Notes: generated from the letters alone by a model not told the origin. Counted from the first letter of the stretch, positions 17,987 to 27,478 are shown. The stretch is DNA of 64,000 bases from Eubacteriales bacterium (GCA_030536575.1 JAUNPS010000016.1:21327-85326), one strand, 5' to 3'. Translations and numbers: made by a program.

Positions 17987-18376
17987 CTAATCGTTTGGAC
18001 TGCGCAGGGCATCCTGCTTTTCTCGGATCAGTTTTGCGAGTTTTTCCAGAACTTCCGGGTCTTCTTCCTCCTGGATGAGCTGGGAGACAAGGCCCAGCGT
18101 GGAGACCTGATTGGCCCGGATCTGGTTTACCATATATGTATCGCGGGTCACCAGGGCCTCGTAGGAACGGGTCAGGACGGTACCGCTGTATACGATATCG
18201 GAAATTTTGATGTAAGATTTATTCAGCAGCTTTTTGAGCGTTGCCTGAACGGTGTTAATGCTCAGTTCGGAATTGATCTGGACGATTTCGGACGCGATCA
18301 GGGGTTTGTCAGAGTCCCAGAACGTATTCATAATGTCCAGTTCCCGATTACTGAGCGGGTGTTTCGTGCCTGCCAT
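17987..18376 (-). CDS. BlaI/MecI/CopY-type transcriptional repressor
   Basis: 129 residues: winged helix (LSNRELDIMNTFWDSDKPLIASEIVQI, then SINTVQATLKKLLNKSYI) typical of the penicillinase-repressor family, with a C-terminal dimerisation helix. Start ATG at 18376 behind GGAGGTGACATT. No BlaR1-type sensor protease, beta-lactamase or copper ATPase is adjacent, so the target is unknown; autoregulation is usual. On the minus strand after the stop lies a hairpin AAAGCATCCGGC/GCCGGACGCTTT (about 17926-17964) that may terminate it. Confidence 0.85.
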   Translation of the reverse strand: MAGTKHPLSNRELDIMNTFWDSDKPLIASEIVQINSELSINTVQATLKKLLNKSYIKISDIVYSGTVLTRSYEALVTRDTYMVNQIRANQVSTLGLVSQLIQEEEDPEVLEKLAKLIREKQDALRSPND

Positions 18377-18407
18377 AATGTCACCTCCGGGAATTTCGTA
18401 CCAGTTT

Positions 18408-18436
18408 ATTATATTATGCGGAAGGGGGGACGTCAA
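18408..18436 (-). promoter_or_regulatory. promoter of the BlaI-type repressor
   Basis: On the minus strand: -35 TTGACG (18431-18436), 17-bp spacer, -10 TATAAT (18408-18413), 31 bases upstream of the ATG. Confidence 0.75.
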
Positions 18437-18615
18437 GAAAGAAAAAATTTCCAGGCATTTGTATGTTGACAATAAAAATGAAATTTTTTCGAAAAATTTT
18501 TATGTTGATTTTTCTGTGAATGAGAAATACAATATTCCCAAGGAAGCGATACGATGTATCATTATGACGGAAACGATATAATGCAAAATTATTAACATAT
18601 ATTATAATGTGATAG

Positions 18616-18723
18616 ATTATAATTGCCCAAAGCCATGATAAAGGGCATCTATATTTAATAACTGCATATTATCCAAATACCGAACAATGGGAAAATGATT
18701 TTAAAACAAGAAAGGGGCGTTGA
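18616..18723 (+). pseudogene. C-terminal remnant of a DUF4258-type toxin
   Basis: Open frame of 35 codons after a TAG (18613-18615), ending HLYLITAYYPNTEQWENDFK, which matches the C-terminal strand and helix of DUF4258 proteins. Further upstream, another frame (to 18581) reads EKYNIPKEAIRCIIMT, resembling the DUF4258 N-terminal helix. Stops and frameshifts separate the two pieces, so the toxin is dead. The stop codon sits 2 bases before the MqsA-like ATG, the usual toxin-antitoxin spacing. Confidence 0.6.
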
Positions 18724-18725
18724 TT

Positions 18726-18953
18726 ATGCTGTGTATGGAGTGCGGAGGAACCGCAGAAAAGGGATATACAACAGATGTCACCGATTTGGAGAATTGCCTT
18801 GTAATTATCCGTAATGTGCCTTGTTATAAATGCCTGGAATGTAACGAGGTGATCTATACTGCCGATGTTGTTCAACGGTTAGAAAAGATTGTTGAAATGG
18901 CTAAAAAATTTATGCAGGAAGTTTCAATTATCGACTATGCAAAAGTAGCATAA
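18726..18953 (+). CDS. MqsA/YgiT-type zinc-finger antitoxin-like protein
   Basis: 75 residues with a zinc-binding core: Cys3-X2-Cys6 and Cys36-X2-Cys39. This is the N-terminal zinc domain of MqsA-like antitoxins; the C-terminal helix-turn-helix of MqsA is absent, as in the short YgiT-type partners of DUF4258 proteins. Start ATG 18726, 8 bases after AAAGGGG (TTG 18720 is less likely). Its toxin partner just upstream is decayed, so this is probably an orphan antitoxin. Confidence 0.75.
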   Translation: MLCMECGGTAEKGYTTDVTDLENCLVIIRNVPCYKCLECNEVIYTADVVQRLEKIVEMAKKFMQEVSIIDYAKVA

Positions 18954-19326
18954 ATAGGATTGACAGGAAAGACGTCAGAAATGGCGGAGGCAGATAGGCC
19001 AAACAAAGTGCCTATTTGGGACAGGAATTACTTTCGAAGTTTAATGTAGACTTTTGAACCTTTTTATAGTATTATATAGAACTGATGAACTATAATGCCA
19101 AAAGTGGATAGCGGCTATGTAATTTCAGAACGAGCACGGAATATGTGAAAACGCGGGCATAGAACGGTTTCGAGGCACGCTTTAAGGATATTGAAGCTGG
19201 GAAGAAATGTCAGCGATAGAAGAGTTCTTGAACGTGGTGTAGTTATTGATGCAGTAAAAATTCAAACGAGTTTAATAGATGCTCAAGACTGCGTAAAATC
19301 AAGCGTTTTTGAAGGAGGATAAAATT
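18954..19326 (+). other. intergenic region upstream of purE
   Basis: 373 bases, AT-rich in the middle. No ORF with a ribosome site, no recognisable purine riboswitch and no clear PurR box. GAAGGAGG at 19311-19318 is the purE ribosome site. The stretch may contain debris from the decayed locus to its left. Confidence 0.5.
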
Positions 19327-19836
19327 ATGACCAAAGTAGGAATTGTAATGGGCAGCGACTCAGACATGCCCGTTATGGCAAAAGCAGCAGATATCCTGGA
19401 AAAACTGGGTGTCGAATACGAGATGACCATCATCTCCGCCCACCGCGAGCCGGACGTATTTTTCGAATATGCAAAGTCCGCCGAATCCAAAGGCTGGAAA
19501 GTGATCATCGCCGGCGCCGGCATGGCGGCCCACCTGCCGGGCATGTGCGCAGCGATCTTCCCGATGCCGGTCATCGGGGTTCCCATGCACACCACCTCCC
19601 TGGGCGGCCGGGATTCCCTTTACTCGATCGTACAGATGCCCTCCGGCATTCCGGTAGCCACCGTAGCGATTAACGGCGGCGCGAACGCAGGCCTTCTGGC
19701 GGCGAAGATCCTGGCTACGTCCGATCCGGAGCTGTTAGAGCGCCTGAAAGCCTACTCCGCAGACTTAAAGAGCCAGGTAGAGGCCAAGGCGGAGCGTCTG
19801 GCAGAAGTTGGTTATAAAGAATACATGAAAAAATAA
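19327..19836 (+). CDS. purE: N5-carboxyaminoimidazole ribonucleotide mutase
   Basis: 169 residues, class I PurE. Converts N5-CAIR to CAIR in purine synthesis. Seen: [14 protein letters not shown], the catalytic ISAHREPD near 40-47 (His and Arg), and the glycine-rich [11 protein letters not shown]. Start ATG 19327, 8 bases after AAGGAGG; a TTG at 19309 lies upstream of the ribosome site. First gene of purE-M-N-D; purK, purC, purF, purL and purH are not in the window. Confidence 0.95.
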   Translation: MTKVGIVMGSDSDMPVMAKAADILEKLGVEYEMTIISAHREPDVFFEYAKSAESKGWKVIIAGAGMAAHLPGMCAAIFPMPVIGVPMHTTSLGGRDSLYSIVQMPSGIPVATVAINGGANAGLLAAKILATSDPELLERLKAYSADLKSQVEAKAERLAEVGYKEYMKK

Positions 19837-19871
19837 CAGGAAGAGAAAAACACTCGATTAGGAGGAGAGTC

Positions 19872-20897
19872 ATGGATTACAAAAAAGCAGGCGTAGATAT
19901 CGAAGCAGGCTATCAATCAGTCGAACTTATGAAAGAACACATCAAAAAGACCATGCGGCCGGAAGTACTGACCAATATCGGCGGTTTCTCCGGAGCCTTT
20001 TCCATGGAAAGCTTCAAAAACATGGAGCACCCCACCCTGGTATCCGGCACCGACGGCGTCGGCACGAAACTGAAGCTTGCCTTCATCCTGGACAAGCATG
20101 ATACCGTCGGCATCGACTGCGTCGCCATGTGTGTGAACGACATTGCATGCGCCGGAGGCGAGCCCCTGTTCTTCCTGGACTATATCGCATGCGGAAAGAA
20201 CTATCCGGAAAAGATCGCCACCATCGTAAGCGGCGTAGCGGAAGGCTGCGTGCAGTCCAGTGCGGCCTTAATCGGCGGGGAAACCGCGGAAATGCCCGGC
20301 TTCTACCCGGAAGACGAATACGACCTGGCCGGTTTCGCCGTAGGCGTCGTCGATGAAAAAGACCTGATCACCGGAAAAGACATCAAACCGGGCGATACCC
20401 TGATCGGAATCGCTTCTTCCGGCGTTCACAGCAATGGGTTCTCCCTGGTAAGAAAAGTCTTCCAGATGGACAAAGAAACCCTGAACACCTACCACGAAGA
20501 ACTCGGCAAAACCCTTGGGGAAGCCCTGCTGGCTCCCACGAAGATTTATGTGAAGACGATGCGCTCGATCAAAGAAGCAGGCGTGCGCGTGAAAGGCTGC
20601 AGCCACATCACCGGCGGCGGCTTCTACGAGAACGTTCCCCGTATGCTCCCGGAAGGCGTAACCGCCGTCATTAAAAAAGACAGCTACGAAGTTCCGGCCA
20701 TCTTCAAAATGCTTGCAAGGGAAGGCCAGATCGAAGAAAAAATGATGTATAACACCTACAATATGGGAATCGGCCTGGTCATCGCCGTAGATCCGGCAGA
20801 CGCGGACAAAGCCATGGAAGCAGTTAAAGCCGCCGGCGAAACGCCCTACGTCATCGGCCAGATCGAAGCCGGAGAAAAAGGAGTTACCTTATGTTAA
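19872..20897 (+). CDS. purM: phosphoribosylformylglycinamidine cyclo-ligase
   Basis: 341 residues. ATP-dependent closure of FGAM to aminoimidazole ribonucleotide. Seen: [13 protein letters not shown] near 58-70, [19 protein letters not shown] (ATP-binding signature) and [11 protein letters not shown]. Ribosome site TAGGAGGAGA. The last 7 bases overlap purN. Confidence 0.95.
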   Translation: MDYKKAGVDIEAGYQSVELMKEHIKKTMRPEVLTNIGGFSGAFSMESFKNMEHPTLVSGTDGVGTKLKLAFILDKHDTVGIDCVAMCVNDIACAGGEPLFFLDYIACGKNYPEKIATIVSGVAEGCVQSSAALIGGETAEMPGFYPEDEYDLAGFAVGVVDEKDLITGKDIKPGDTLIGIASSGVHSNGFSLVRKVFQMDKETLNTYHEELGKTLGEALLAPTKIYVKTMRSIKEAGVRVKGCSHITGGGFYENVPRMLPEGVTAVIKKDSYEVPAIFKMLAREGQIEEKMMYNTYNMGIGLVIAVDPADADKAMEAVKAAGETPYVIGQIEAGEKGVTLC

Positions 20898-21520
20898 AAC
20901 TGGCAGTCCTGGTTTCCGGAGGCGGGACGAATTTGCAGGCCATCCTGGACGCCATTGCATCCGGAGCCATCACAAACGCGGAAATTTCCGTCGTCATCAG
21001 CAATAACCGCAGCGCCTACGCCCTAGAACGCGCGAAACAGCACGGCATCGAAGCCCTGTGCATTTCCCCGAAAGACTACGAAAGCCGGGACGCCTTTAAC
21101 GAGGCCCTCCTGGCCAAGATCCAGTCCTACGGCGTCGATCTCATTGTACTGGCGGGTTGTCTGGTCGTGATCCCGGAAATCATGGTAAACGCCTACCCGA
21201 ATAAAATTATCAATATCCACCCGGCCCTGATCCCGTCCTTCTGCGGGACCGGCTACTATGGGCTGAAAGTGCACGAAGGCGTCCTAGCCCGCGGCGTAAA
21301 AGTCACAGGCGCTACCGTCCATTTCGTGGACGCAGGGACCGACACCGGCCCCATTATCCTTCAGAAAGCCGTGGAAGTCAAAGAAGGGGACACCCCGGAA
21401 ATCCTCCAGCGGCGCGTGATGGAAGAAGCCGAATGGAAGATCCTGCCGCGGGCCATCGACCTGATCGTGAACGGAAGAGTCCGCGTGGAGAATCACATTG
21501 CCCATATTTTGGAAGCATAA
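20891..21520 (+). CDS. purN: phosphoribosylglycinamide formyltransferase
   Basis: 209 residues. Transfers formyl from 10-formyl-THF to GAR. Seen: [12 protein letters not shown] at the phosphate-binding N-terminus, the catalytic His in [11 protein letters not shown], and the catalytic Asp in [11 protein letters not shown]. Overlaps the purM stop. Confidence 0.95.
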   Translation: MLKLAVLVSGGGTNLQAILDAIASGAITNAEISVVISNNRSAYALERAKQHGIEALCISPKDYESRDAFNEALLAKIQSYGVDLIVLAGCLVVIPEIMVNAYPNKIINIHPALIPSFCGTGYYGLKVHEGVLARGVKVTGATVHFVDAGTDTGPIILQKAVEVKEGDTPEILQRRVMEEAEWKILPRAIDLIVNGRVRVENHIAHILEA

Positions 21521-21541
21521 CGGAAAGGAGCCGTTTTCTGT

Positions 21542-22813
21542 ATGAAGATTTTGATTGTTGGCAGCGGCGGAAGAGAGCACGCCATTGCCTGGAAGATTGC
21601 GCAGAGCCCTCTGGCAGAAAAAATCTACTGCGCCCCCGGAAACGCGGGGATTGAAGAATACGCCGAATGCGTAAATATCGGCGCGATGGAATTCGAAAAA
21701 CTGGTCGCCTTCGCGAAAGAAAAAGAAATCGACCTGACCGTCATCGGCATGGACGATCCTTTAGTAGGCGGCGTTGTGGACGCCTTCGAGGCGGCGGGAC
21801 TGCGGGTCTTCGGGCCGCGCAAAAATGCGGCGATCCTGGAAGGCTCCAAAGCATTTTCCAAAGAACTGATGAAAAAATACCACATCCCGACCGCAGCCTA
21901 CGAAACCTTTGACGATCCGGCAAAGGCCCTCGCCTATCTGGAAACGGCGAAAATGCCCATCGTCTTAAAAGCCGACGGCCTCGCCCTGGGAAAAGGCGTC
22001 CTGATCTGCCAGAACCTGGAAGAAGCCAGGGCCGGCGTCAAAGAAATCATGGAAGACAAGAAGTTCGGTTCCGCGGGAAATCAGATGGTCATCGAGGAAT
22101 TTATGACCGGACGCGAAGTCTCCGTCCTCTCCTTTGTGGACGGGAAAACCATCAAGATCATGACCTCCGCACAGGATCATAAACGCGCCGGAGACGGGGA
22201 TACCGGGTTAAACACCGGAGGAATGGGGACGTTTTCTCCCAGTCCCTTCTACACTCCCCAGGTGGATGCATTCTGTAAACAATACATTTATCAGGCCACG
22301 GTAGACGCCATGGCCAAAGAAGGCAGACCCTTCAAAGGAATCATTTTCTTCGGGCTGATGCTGACGGAGGAAGGGCCAAAGGTTCTGGAATACAACGCGC
22401 GCTTTGGGGATCCGGAAACCCAGGTGGTGCTTCCACGGATGAAAAACGACATTGTGGAAGTATTTGAGGCGTGCATCGATGGCACATTGGATCAGATCGA
22501 CCTTCAGTTTGAGGACAACGCCGCAGTCTGCGTCGTAATGGCGAGCCAGGGTTATCCGGTGAAGTACGAAAAAGGCTTTGCGATCAAAGGCCTGGAGCAG
22601 TTCAAAGACAAAGAAGGTTATTATGTATTCCACGCAGGAACGAAAAAGGCGGAAGCCGGCATTGTGACAAACGGCGGCCGTGTCCTTGGCGTGACTGCAA
22701 AAGGAGAAAACCTGAAAGCGGCCCGTGCCAATGCTTACGAGGCGGTGAAATGGATCGCGTTCGAGAATGCGTTCTATCGCCACGACATTGGAAAGGCAAT
22801 CGACGAGGTATAA
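21542..22813 (+). CDS. purD: phosphoribosylamine-glycine ligase
   Basis: 423 residues, ATP-grasp enzyme forming GAR. Seen: VGSGGREHA at residues 6-14, KADGLALGKGV near 142-152 (ATP-binding), and RFGDPETQVVLPRM near 287-300. Follows purN by 21 bases behind GGAAAGGAG. Confidence 0.95.
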   Translation: MKILIVGSGGREHAIAWKIAQSPLAEKIYCAPGNAGIEEYAECVNIGAMEFEKLVAFAKEKEIDLTVIGMDDPLVGGVVDAFEAAGLRVFGPRKNAAILEGSKAFSKELMKKYHIPTAAYETFDDPAKALAYLETAKMPIVLKADGLALGKGVLICQNLEEARAGVKEIMEDKKFGSAGNQMVIEEFMTGREVSVLSFVDGKTIKIMTSAQDHKRAGDGDTGLNTGGMGTFSPSPFYTPQVDAFCKQYIYQATVDAMAKEGRPFKGIIFFGLMLTEEGPKVLEYNARFGDPETQVVLPRMKNDIVEVFEACIDGTLDQIDLQFEDNAAVCVVMASQGYPVKYEKGFAIKGLEQFKDKEGYYVFHAGTKKAEAGIVTNGGRVLGVTAKGENLKAARANAYEAVKWIAFENAFYRHDIGKAIDEV

Positions 22814-22837
22814 AAAGCGAAAGACAAGAGGTATATT

Positions 22838-23758
22838 ATGAAAAAAAGAAAGAATACCTGGAAATGCGGACTGATCCTGGGAATCCTTCTGGTCTGGATC
22901 TGCGGCCTGCAGGTATTTGCGGAAGGACTGTCCGGAGATAACTCCCTGTATACGCTGGGAATTGAAAACGGTACGGTAGAACCCGAATTCTATTATTCTA
23001 CGGTAGAATATACCGTTACGGTATCGCCGGGAACCACGGAGCTGATATTAAACCCGGTGTGTTCGAATTCGAATGCACAGATTGTCAGCATTGACGGAAC
23101 CACTCTGGACAACGGAAGCGGCACCGTGACCATCACCGTAGAGGCCCAGAACGGCGTGCAGGCGGTCTACACCCTGCATGTCCAGCCAGACCCTACCGCA
23201 GAGACGGAAGCGCCTACGGAACCCCAGACGGAAGCGCCCCAGACGGAACCGGAAACCGAGGATGCGACGATCACGTTTCTGACCGGCCAGGTTTCGCAGT
23301 TCCGGGAAAAACTGGATTTTTCCATGAAAGTGATTTACGGCCTGATCGCATTGGCCGTACTCCTGATGTTTGTATCCATTAACCTGATCCTGAAAAACCG
23401 CGACTTAAAGGACGACCTGCGGGATGCGGAGGATCGCCTGGATCTCCAGACGAATGAGTTCGCGCGGAAAGAAAAAATGATGGATACGGATAATTATTAC
23501 GCGCCGGTGCAGCAGACGGCCCAGCCGGAAAAAGAACCGAAGGCGGCAAAGGGCAGCCGTAAGAAAGCGAAAGCCCAGGCAGCCCCCGAAGAGGAAGCGC
23601 CCGCAGAGGAAGCCCCCGCGCCGACGCCCGCTCCGGCCCCGGCCCCTAAGGCGGAAGAACCGGTGAAACCCGTTTCAGATGAACCGGAAGCGCCCGCCGA
23701 AGAGGCGGCAGCCAACCCGGAGGAGGAAGACGTGGACGTCACCATGGTTGAACTGTAA
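22838..23758 (+). CDS. membrane-anchored protein with cadherin-like beta-sandwich domain
   Basis: 306 residues. Signal peptide or N-terminal anchor at 1-28; a Cadherin-like (PF12733-type) domain at about 32-116, recognised by LYTLGIENGTVEPEF...YTVTV and VYTLHV; a Thr/Glu/Pro-rich linker; a transmembrane helix near 166-188 (VIYGLIALAVLLMFVSINLI); a charged coiled segment; and a Pro-Ala-Glu-rich tail (repeated EEAP/APAP). The tail would be cytoplasmic if the signal is cleaved. Probably envelope-associated; partner unknown. Weakly linked to the purine genes by 24-base spacing. Confidence 0.8.
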   Translation: MKKRKNTWKCGLILGILLVWICGLQVFAEGLSGDNSLYTLGIENGTVEPEFYYSTVEYTVTVSPGTTELILNPVCSNSNAQIVSIDGTTLDNGSGTVTITVEAQNGVQAVYTLHVQPDPTAETEAPTEPQTEAPQTEPETEDATITFLTGQVSQFREKLDFSMKVIYGLIALAVLLMFVSINLILKNRDLKDDLRDAEDRLDLQTNEFARKEKMMDTDNYYAPVQQTAQPEKEPKAAKGSRKKAKAQAAPEEEAPAEEAPAPTPAPAPAPKAEEPVKPVSDEPEAPAEEAAANPEEEDVDVTMVEL

Positions 23759-23769
23759 GGTACGAAAGA

Positions 23770-23803
23770 AAAAGGATGTTCCGGGCAGGAATGTCCTTTT
23801 TTT
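23770..23803 (+). terminator. terminator after the cadherin-like gene
   Basis: Stem AAGGATGTTCC/GGAATGTCCTT, with two G-T pairs, then a run of T. Confidence 0.65.
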
Positions 23804-23819
23804 AGGAAACAGATTCCGG

Positions 23820-23857
23820 TTGACAAATTGCGCCTTCTGTTATAATATTTATATAAC
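23820..23857 (+). promoter_or_regulatory. GntR-gene promoter with dyad operator
   Basis: -35 TTGACA at 23820-23825 and an AT-rich -10 (TAATAT at 23843-23848, 17-bp spacer; TATAAT is at 15 bp). The inverted repeat GTTATA-N7-TATAAC (23839-23857) covers the -10, as expected for autorepression by a GntR-type dimer. Confidence 0.6.
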
Positions 23858-23885
23858 AAAAGTTCAGAGGATGAAGGTGTAAGAG

Positions 23886-24257
23886 ATGATCATAAAAATA
23901 GATTTCCAGAGCGAAGAAGCGCTCTATATCCAGCTTCGGAACCAGATCATTCTGGGCGTGGCCACCTGTATGATCCAGGAAGGGGATGCGCTTCCCTCGG
24001 TACGCCAGCTTGCGGAGGATATCGGGATAAATATGCACACCGTGAATAAAGCCTACGCGCTGCTGCGCCAGGAAGGCATCCTGACCATCGACCGGAGACG
24101 GGGCGCGATCATTGCCCTGGATCGGGATAAGATCCAGGCCAAGGCCGAGATGAAGCAGCAGCTTCGGGTACTCCTCGCCAAAGCCTGCTGTAAGAACATT
24201 TCCTGTCAGGAAGTGCATGACATGGTAGACGAGATCTACGAAGAATACGGGCTGTAA
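23886..24257 (+). CDS. GntR-family regulator, YtrA subfamily
   Basis: 123 residues: winged helix at about 12-77 (IYIQLRNQ-like start, GDALPSVRQLAEDIGINMHTV, LLRQEGILTIDRRRGAII) and only a short C-terminal helical pair, the YtrA layout with no ligand-binding domain. The usual partner ABC transporter is missing; the next gene is clpC, 37 bases downstream, so the repressor may control clpC. Confidence 0.85.
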   Translation: MIIKIDFQSEEALYIQLRNQIILGVATCMIQEGDALPSVRQLAEDIGINMHTVNKAYALLRQEGILTIDRRRGAIIALDRDKIQAKAEMKQQLRVLLAKACCKNISCQEVHDMVDEIYEEYGL

Positions 24258-24294
24258 GCTCACAGGAATAAAAACAACCAGGAGGACTACAAAA

Positions 24295-26778
24295 ATGCAG
24301 GAGCATTTTACAAAAAATGCCCGCACCGCGCTGGATTTGGCCGCGAAAGCCGCCAAGCGCTGCGGGCACAGTTATATCGGTTCCGAGCACCTGCTTCTGG
24401 GACTTTTGGAGGAAGGCCAGGGAACGGCCGCCATCGTCCTGACTGAAGCCGGTGTGGAGGAAGAAAAAGTCGTTGAGCTGATCTCCCAGCTCATCGCCCC
24501 CACCGACAGCGTCCTGACCGCATCCAGAGAAGGCTACACCCCCAGGGCGGAGGCCATCTTGGAAAACAGCGTCCGGGAAGCCGGGGAATTTCATATGGAG
24601 GAGGCAGGCACTGAGCACATCCTCCTTACGATCCTGAAAGATTCCGACTGTGTGGCAGCCAGACTGCTCCACACCATGGGAGTGAATCTCCAGAAGCTCT
24701 ACATGGCGATCCTGGACACCATGGGAATCGAAGAAAGCATGTATAAAGAACTGGCCATGCACGCCCGGAATAACCGGAATCCCCAGGGATCTACCGCCAC
24801 TCTGGATCAGTACAGCCGGGATCTGACCGCTCTGGCCATGGAAGGGGAGCTGGACCCGGTGGTGGGCCGCGAGGCCGAGATCGAGCGCCTGCTTCAGATT
24901 CTGAGCCGCCGGACGAAGAATAACCCCTGCCTGATCGGCGAACCCGGCGTCGGGAAGACTGCTATCGTCGAAGGACTGGCTCAGCGGATCGTCCTGGGGG
25001 CTGTTCCCCGCACGATGCAGGGAAAACGCGTCGTCACCCTGGATTTGGCCAGCATGGTCGCCGGATCGAAATACCGCGGCGAATTTGAAGAGCGTATTAA
25101 GCGCGTGATCCAGGAAGTCATGGACAGCCGGGATATCCTGCTGTTTATCGACGAGCTGCATACGATTATCGGAGCCGGAGGCGCGGAAGGGGCGATGGAT
25201 GCCTCGAATATCTTAAAGCCTTCCCTGGCCCGCGGAGAGATCCAGCTCATCGGAGCTACGACCATTGAAGAATACCGGAAATATATCGAGAAAGACCCGG
25301 CCTTAGAGCGCCGGTTCCAGCCGGTCACCGTCGAAGAACCCACGAAAGAGGAGACGGTCGCTATCCTGGAAGGCCTGCGCCCCCGCTACGAGAAGCATCA
25401 CGGCGTCACCATTACGGACGAAGCCCTGGAAGCAGCCGTAAACCTGTCCGAGCGCTACATTAACGACCGTTACCTGCCGGACAAGGCCATCGACCTGATT
25501 GACGAAGCCTCCTCCAGAAAACAGCTCATGGGCTACCAGATGCCCAAAAGCCTGGAGGAACTCCAGAAAAAGACCGAGGAGCTGGCCGAGGCGAAAGAAG
25601 CGGCCGTTCTGGCCGGAGACTTTGAAAAAGCGGCGGCCCTTCGGGACGAGCAGGCGGCAGCCCGGAAGAAATTCACGGACATGCAGCAGCGTTTTCAAAA
25701 GAAGCTGGGCGCTGCGAAGCCCCAGGTTGGGGAGTCCGACATTGCAGCCGTCGTCTCCGCTTGGACGAAGATTCCGGTGCAGCGCCTGGAAGAAAAAGAG
25801 GCGAAGCGTCTCCTGCGGCTTGAGCAGACCCTTCACAAGCGGGTGGTGGGCCAGGACGAGGCTGTCCGTGCCGTGGCGAAGGCCATTAAACGAGGCCGTG
25901 TCGGCTTAAAAGACCCGAAGCGTCCCATCGGCTCCTTCCTGTTTTTAGGCCCCACCGGCGTCGGAAAGACCGAACTCTCCAAGGCCCTGGCGGAAGTGGT
26001 CTTTGGCAGCGAGCAGGCTATGATCCGGGTCGACATGTCCGAATATATGGAGAAGCACAGCGTCTCCAAGCTGGTAGGTTCCCCGCCAGGCTACGTAGGC
26101 TATGAGGAAGGCGGCCAGTTAAGCGAGAAAGTCCGCCGGAACCCCTACTCGGTGATCCTCTTCGACGAGGTCGAAAAGGCCCATCCGGACGTGTTTAACA
26201 TCCTGCTTCAGGTATTGGACGACGGTCACATCACCGACGCCCAGGGACGGAAAGTGGATTTCAAGAACACGATCCTGATCATGACCTCAAACGCAGGCGC
26301 GCAGAACATTGTCACCCCGAAAAAACTGGGCTTTGCCGCCGTCGACGACGAAAAGCAGAATTACGAAATCATGAAAAATGGCGTGATGGAAGAAGTCCGC
26401 CGCCTGTTCAAGCCGGAATTTTTAAACCGCATCGACGAGATCATGGTCTTCCATTCCCTGAATAAAGACCACGTGAAGAAGATTGCCGGAATCCTGCTGC
26501 GCGACTTCGAAAAACGCTGCAAAGAACAGATGGACATCACCCTGGAAGTCCACGAAAACGCCAAAGCGCTGATCGCCGAAGCGGGATTCGATGAAAAATA
26601 CGGCGCGCGGCCCTTAAAGCGCGCGATCCAGACCCAGATCGAAGACGCCCTTGCAGAAGAGATTCTGGCAGGCCGTATCCAGTCCGGCGATACCGTAGGC
26701 GTGGGAACCGCGAAAAAACAAATAAAATTTTCTGTAAAAAAAGATAAAAAACTGGAAAATCAAGAGGCTTTGTGTTAA
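24295..26778 (+). CDS. clpC: ATP-dependent Clp protease ATP-binding subunit ClpC
   Basis: 827 residues. HSP100 unfoldase feeding ClpP. Seen: N-domain repeats (about 1-145, HIGSEHLLLGLL-like motifs), first AAA+ with GEPGVGKT near 217 and LLFIDELHTIIGAGG near 282, UVR-type central segment (AVLAGDFEKAAALRDEQ, about 437-453), and second AAA+ with GPTGVGKT near 557. Ribosome site CCAGGAGG. In Bacillus clpC is controlled by CtsR; here a GntR gene takes the upstream place and no mcsAB is present. Confidence 0.95.
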   Translation: MQEHFTKNARTALDLAAKAAKRCGHSYIGSEHLLLGLLEEGQGTAAIVLTEAGVEEEKVVELISQLIAPTDSVLTASREGYTPRAEAILENSVREAGEFHMEEAGTEHILLTILKDSDCVAARLLHTMGVNLQKLYMAILDTMGIEESMYKELAMHARNNRNPQGSTATLDQYSRDLTALAMEGELDPVVGREAEIERLLQILSRRTKNNPCLIGEPGVGKTAIVEGLAQRIVLGAVPRTMQGKRVVTLDLASMVAGSKYRGEFEERIKRVIQEVMDSRDILLFIDELHTIIGAGGAEGAMDASNILKPSLARGEIQLIGATTIEEYRKYIEKDPALERRFQPVTVEEPTKEETVAILEGLRPRYEKHHGVTITDEALEAAVNLSERYINDRYLPDKAIDLIDEASSRKQLMGYQMPKSLEELQKKTEELAEAKEAAVLAGDFEKAAALRDEQAAARKKFTDMQQRFQKKLGAAKPQVGESDIAAVVSAWTKIPVQRLEEKEAKRLLRLEQTLHKRVVGQDEAVRAVAKAIKRGRVGLKDPKRPIGSFLFLGPTGVGKTELSKALAEVVFGSEQAMIRVDMSEYMEKHSVSKLVGSPPGYVGYEEGGQLSEKVRRNPYSVILFDEVEKAHPDVFNILLQVLDDGHITDAQGRKVDFKNTILIMTSNAGAQNIVTPKKLGFAAVDDEKQNYEIMKNGVMEEVRRLFKPEFLNRIDEIMVFHSLNKDHVKKIAGILLRDFEKRCKEQMDITLEVHENAKALIAEAGFDEKYGARPLKRAIQTQIEDALAEEILAGRIQSGDTVGVGTAKKQIKFSVKKDKKLENQEALC

Positions 26779-26872
26779 AATTGAGTAACTGAAGAAACAG
26801 TTTGGGAGCTTTTGGAAAAAACTCCCAAAAAGCAGGATAAGAATACACAAGGATACTAGGAGGGCACTCACA

Positions 26873-27286
26873 ATGTCAGTTGTCAGTGAATTAATCCGTA
26901 TTGAAGCGGATGGAACCATCAGTTTTGGAAACTACGAACTCGCGAAAAAGACAAAGCTTCAGGATTTTGAATACGAAGGCGATCTCTATAAAGTAAAAAC
27001 GTTTAAGGAGATCACGAAGCTGGAGAAGAACGGCATGTTCGTCTACGAATCCGTACCGGGAACCGCCGTAAATCACATGGTAGTGACCGAAAACGGCATG
27101 GCGTTCCAGGTAGAAGGCCCTACGGACGCGCAGGTGACTGTTGAGCTGGAAGAAGACACCGACTATAAGATTTTCATCGACGGGAAAGAAGCGGGCCAGA
27201 TGAAAACGAATCTGGGCGGGAAGCTGGTGATTGGCGTCGAACTGGACAGCGCGGACAAGGCCGATATTAAAATTGAAAAACTGTAA
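26873..27286 (+). CDS. conserved protein of unknown function, 137 aa
   Basis: Acidic soluble protein without signal peptide or membrane segment, start ATG behind TAGGAGGG. Predicted mostly beta (EADGTISFGNYELAKK, KTFKEITKLEKNGMFVYESVPG). Similar Lachnospiraceae proteins are sometimes labelled endosialidase, which nothing in the sequence supports. Own terminator follows. Function unknown. Confidence 0.75.
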   Translation: MSVVSELIRIEADGTISFGNYELAKKTKLQDFEYEGDLYKVKTFKEITKLEKNGMFVYESVPGTAVNHMVVTENGMAFQVEGPTDAQVTVELEEDTDYKIFIDGKEAGQMKTNLGGKLVIGVELDSADKADIKIEKL

Positions 27287-27317
27287 GAAGAGAGGCCGCA
27301 TTTTGCGGCTTCTTTTA
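27287..27317 (+). terminator. terminator after the 137-aa gene
   Basis: Stem AGGCCGCA/TGCGGCT with a 3-base T loop, then TCTTTTA. Confidence 0.75.
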
Positions 27318-27375
27318 CTTTATAGAAAATACCACTTCGTGATAAAATGTACCACGTTGCTTCTATAAAGTAAAA

Positions 27376-27470
27376 GCCCTCCGGGGGATGCACACAGATG
27401 CGCGAAGAAGATTTTGCCTTCGGCAAACGCATCTGGCGCGAAAAAGTGTGCTTCCGAGACGATAGAGGGC
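27376..27470 (+). repeat. long nested hairpin in the radA upstream region
   Basis: Perfect nested arms: GCCCTC/GAGGGC (27376-27381, 27465-27470), GCACAC/GTGTGC (27390-27395, 27446-27451), AGATGCG/CGCATCT and TTGCC/GGCAA with a TTC loop. No ORF. The 141-bp element copy 1 begins 9 bases after it. Nothing else recognised in the 27318-27665 gap besides these two structures and a small GTGCGAAGCAC hairpin at about 27629. Confidence 0.65.
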
Positions 27471-27478
27471 GTAAGGAT

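Noticed and set aside
18954-19326. Purine riboswitch or PurR box before purE
   Set aside because: No conserved purine-riboswitch junction sequence or PurR box pair could be found by eye.
26873-27286. Endosialidase
   Set aside because: Label sometimes seen on similar proteins; there is no sialidase motif and the protein is far too short.
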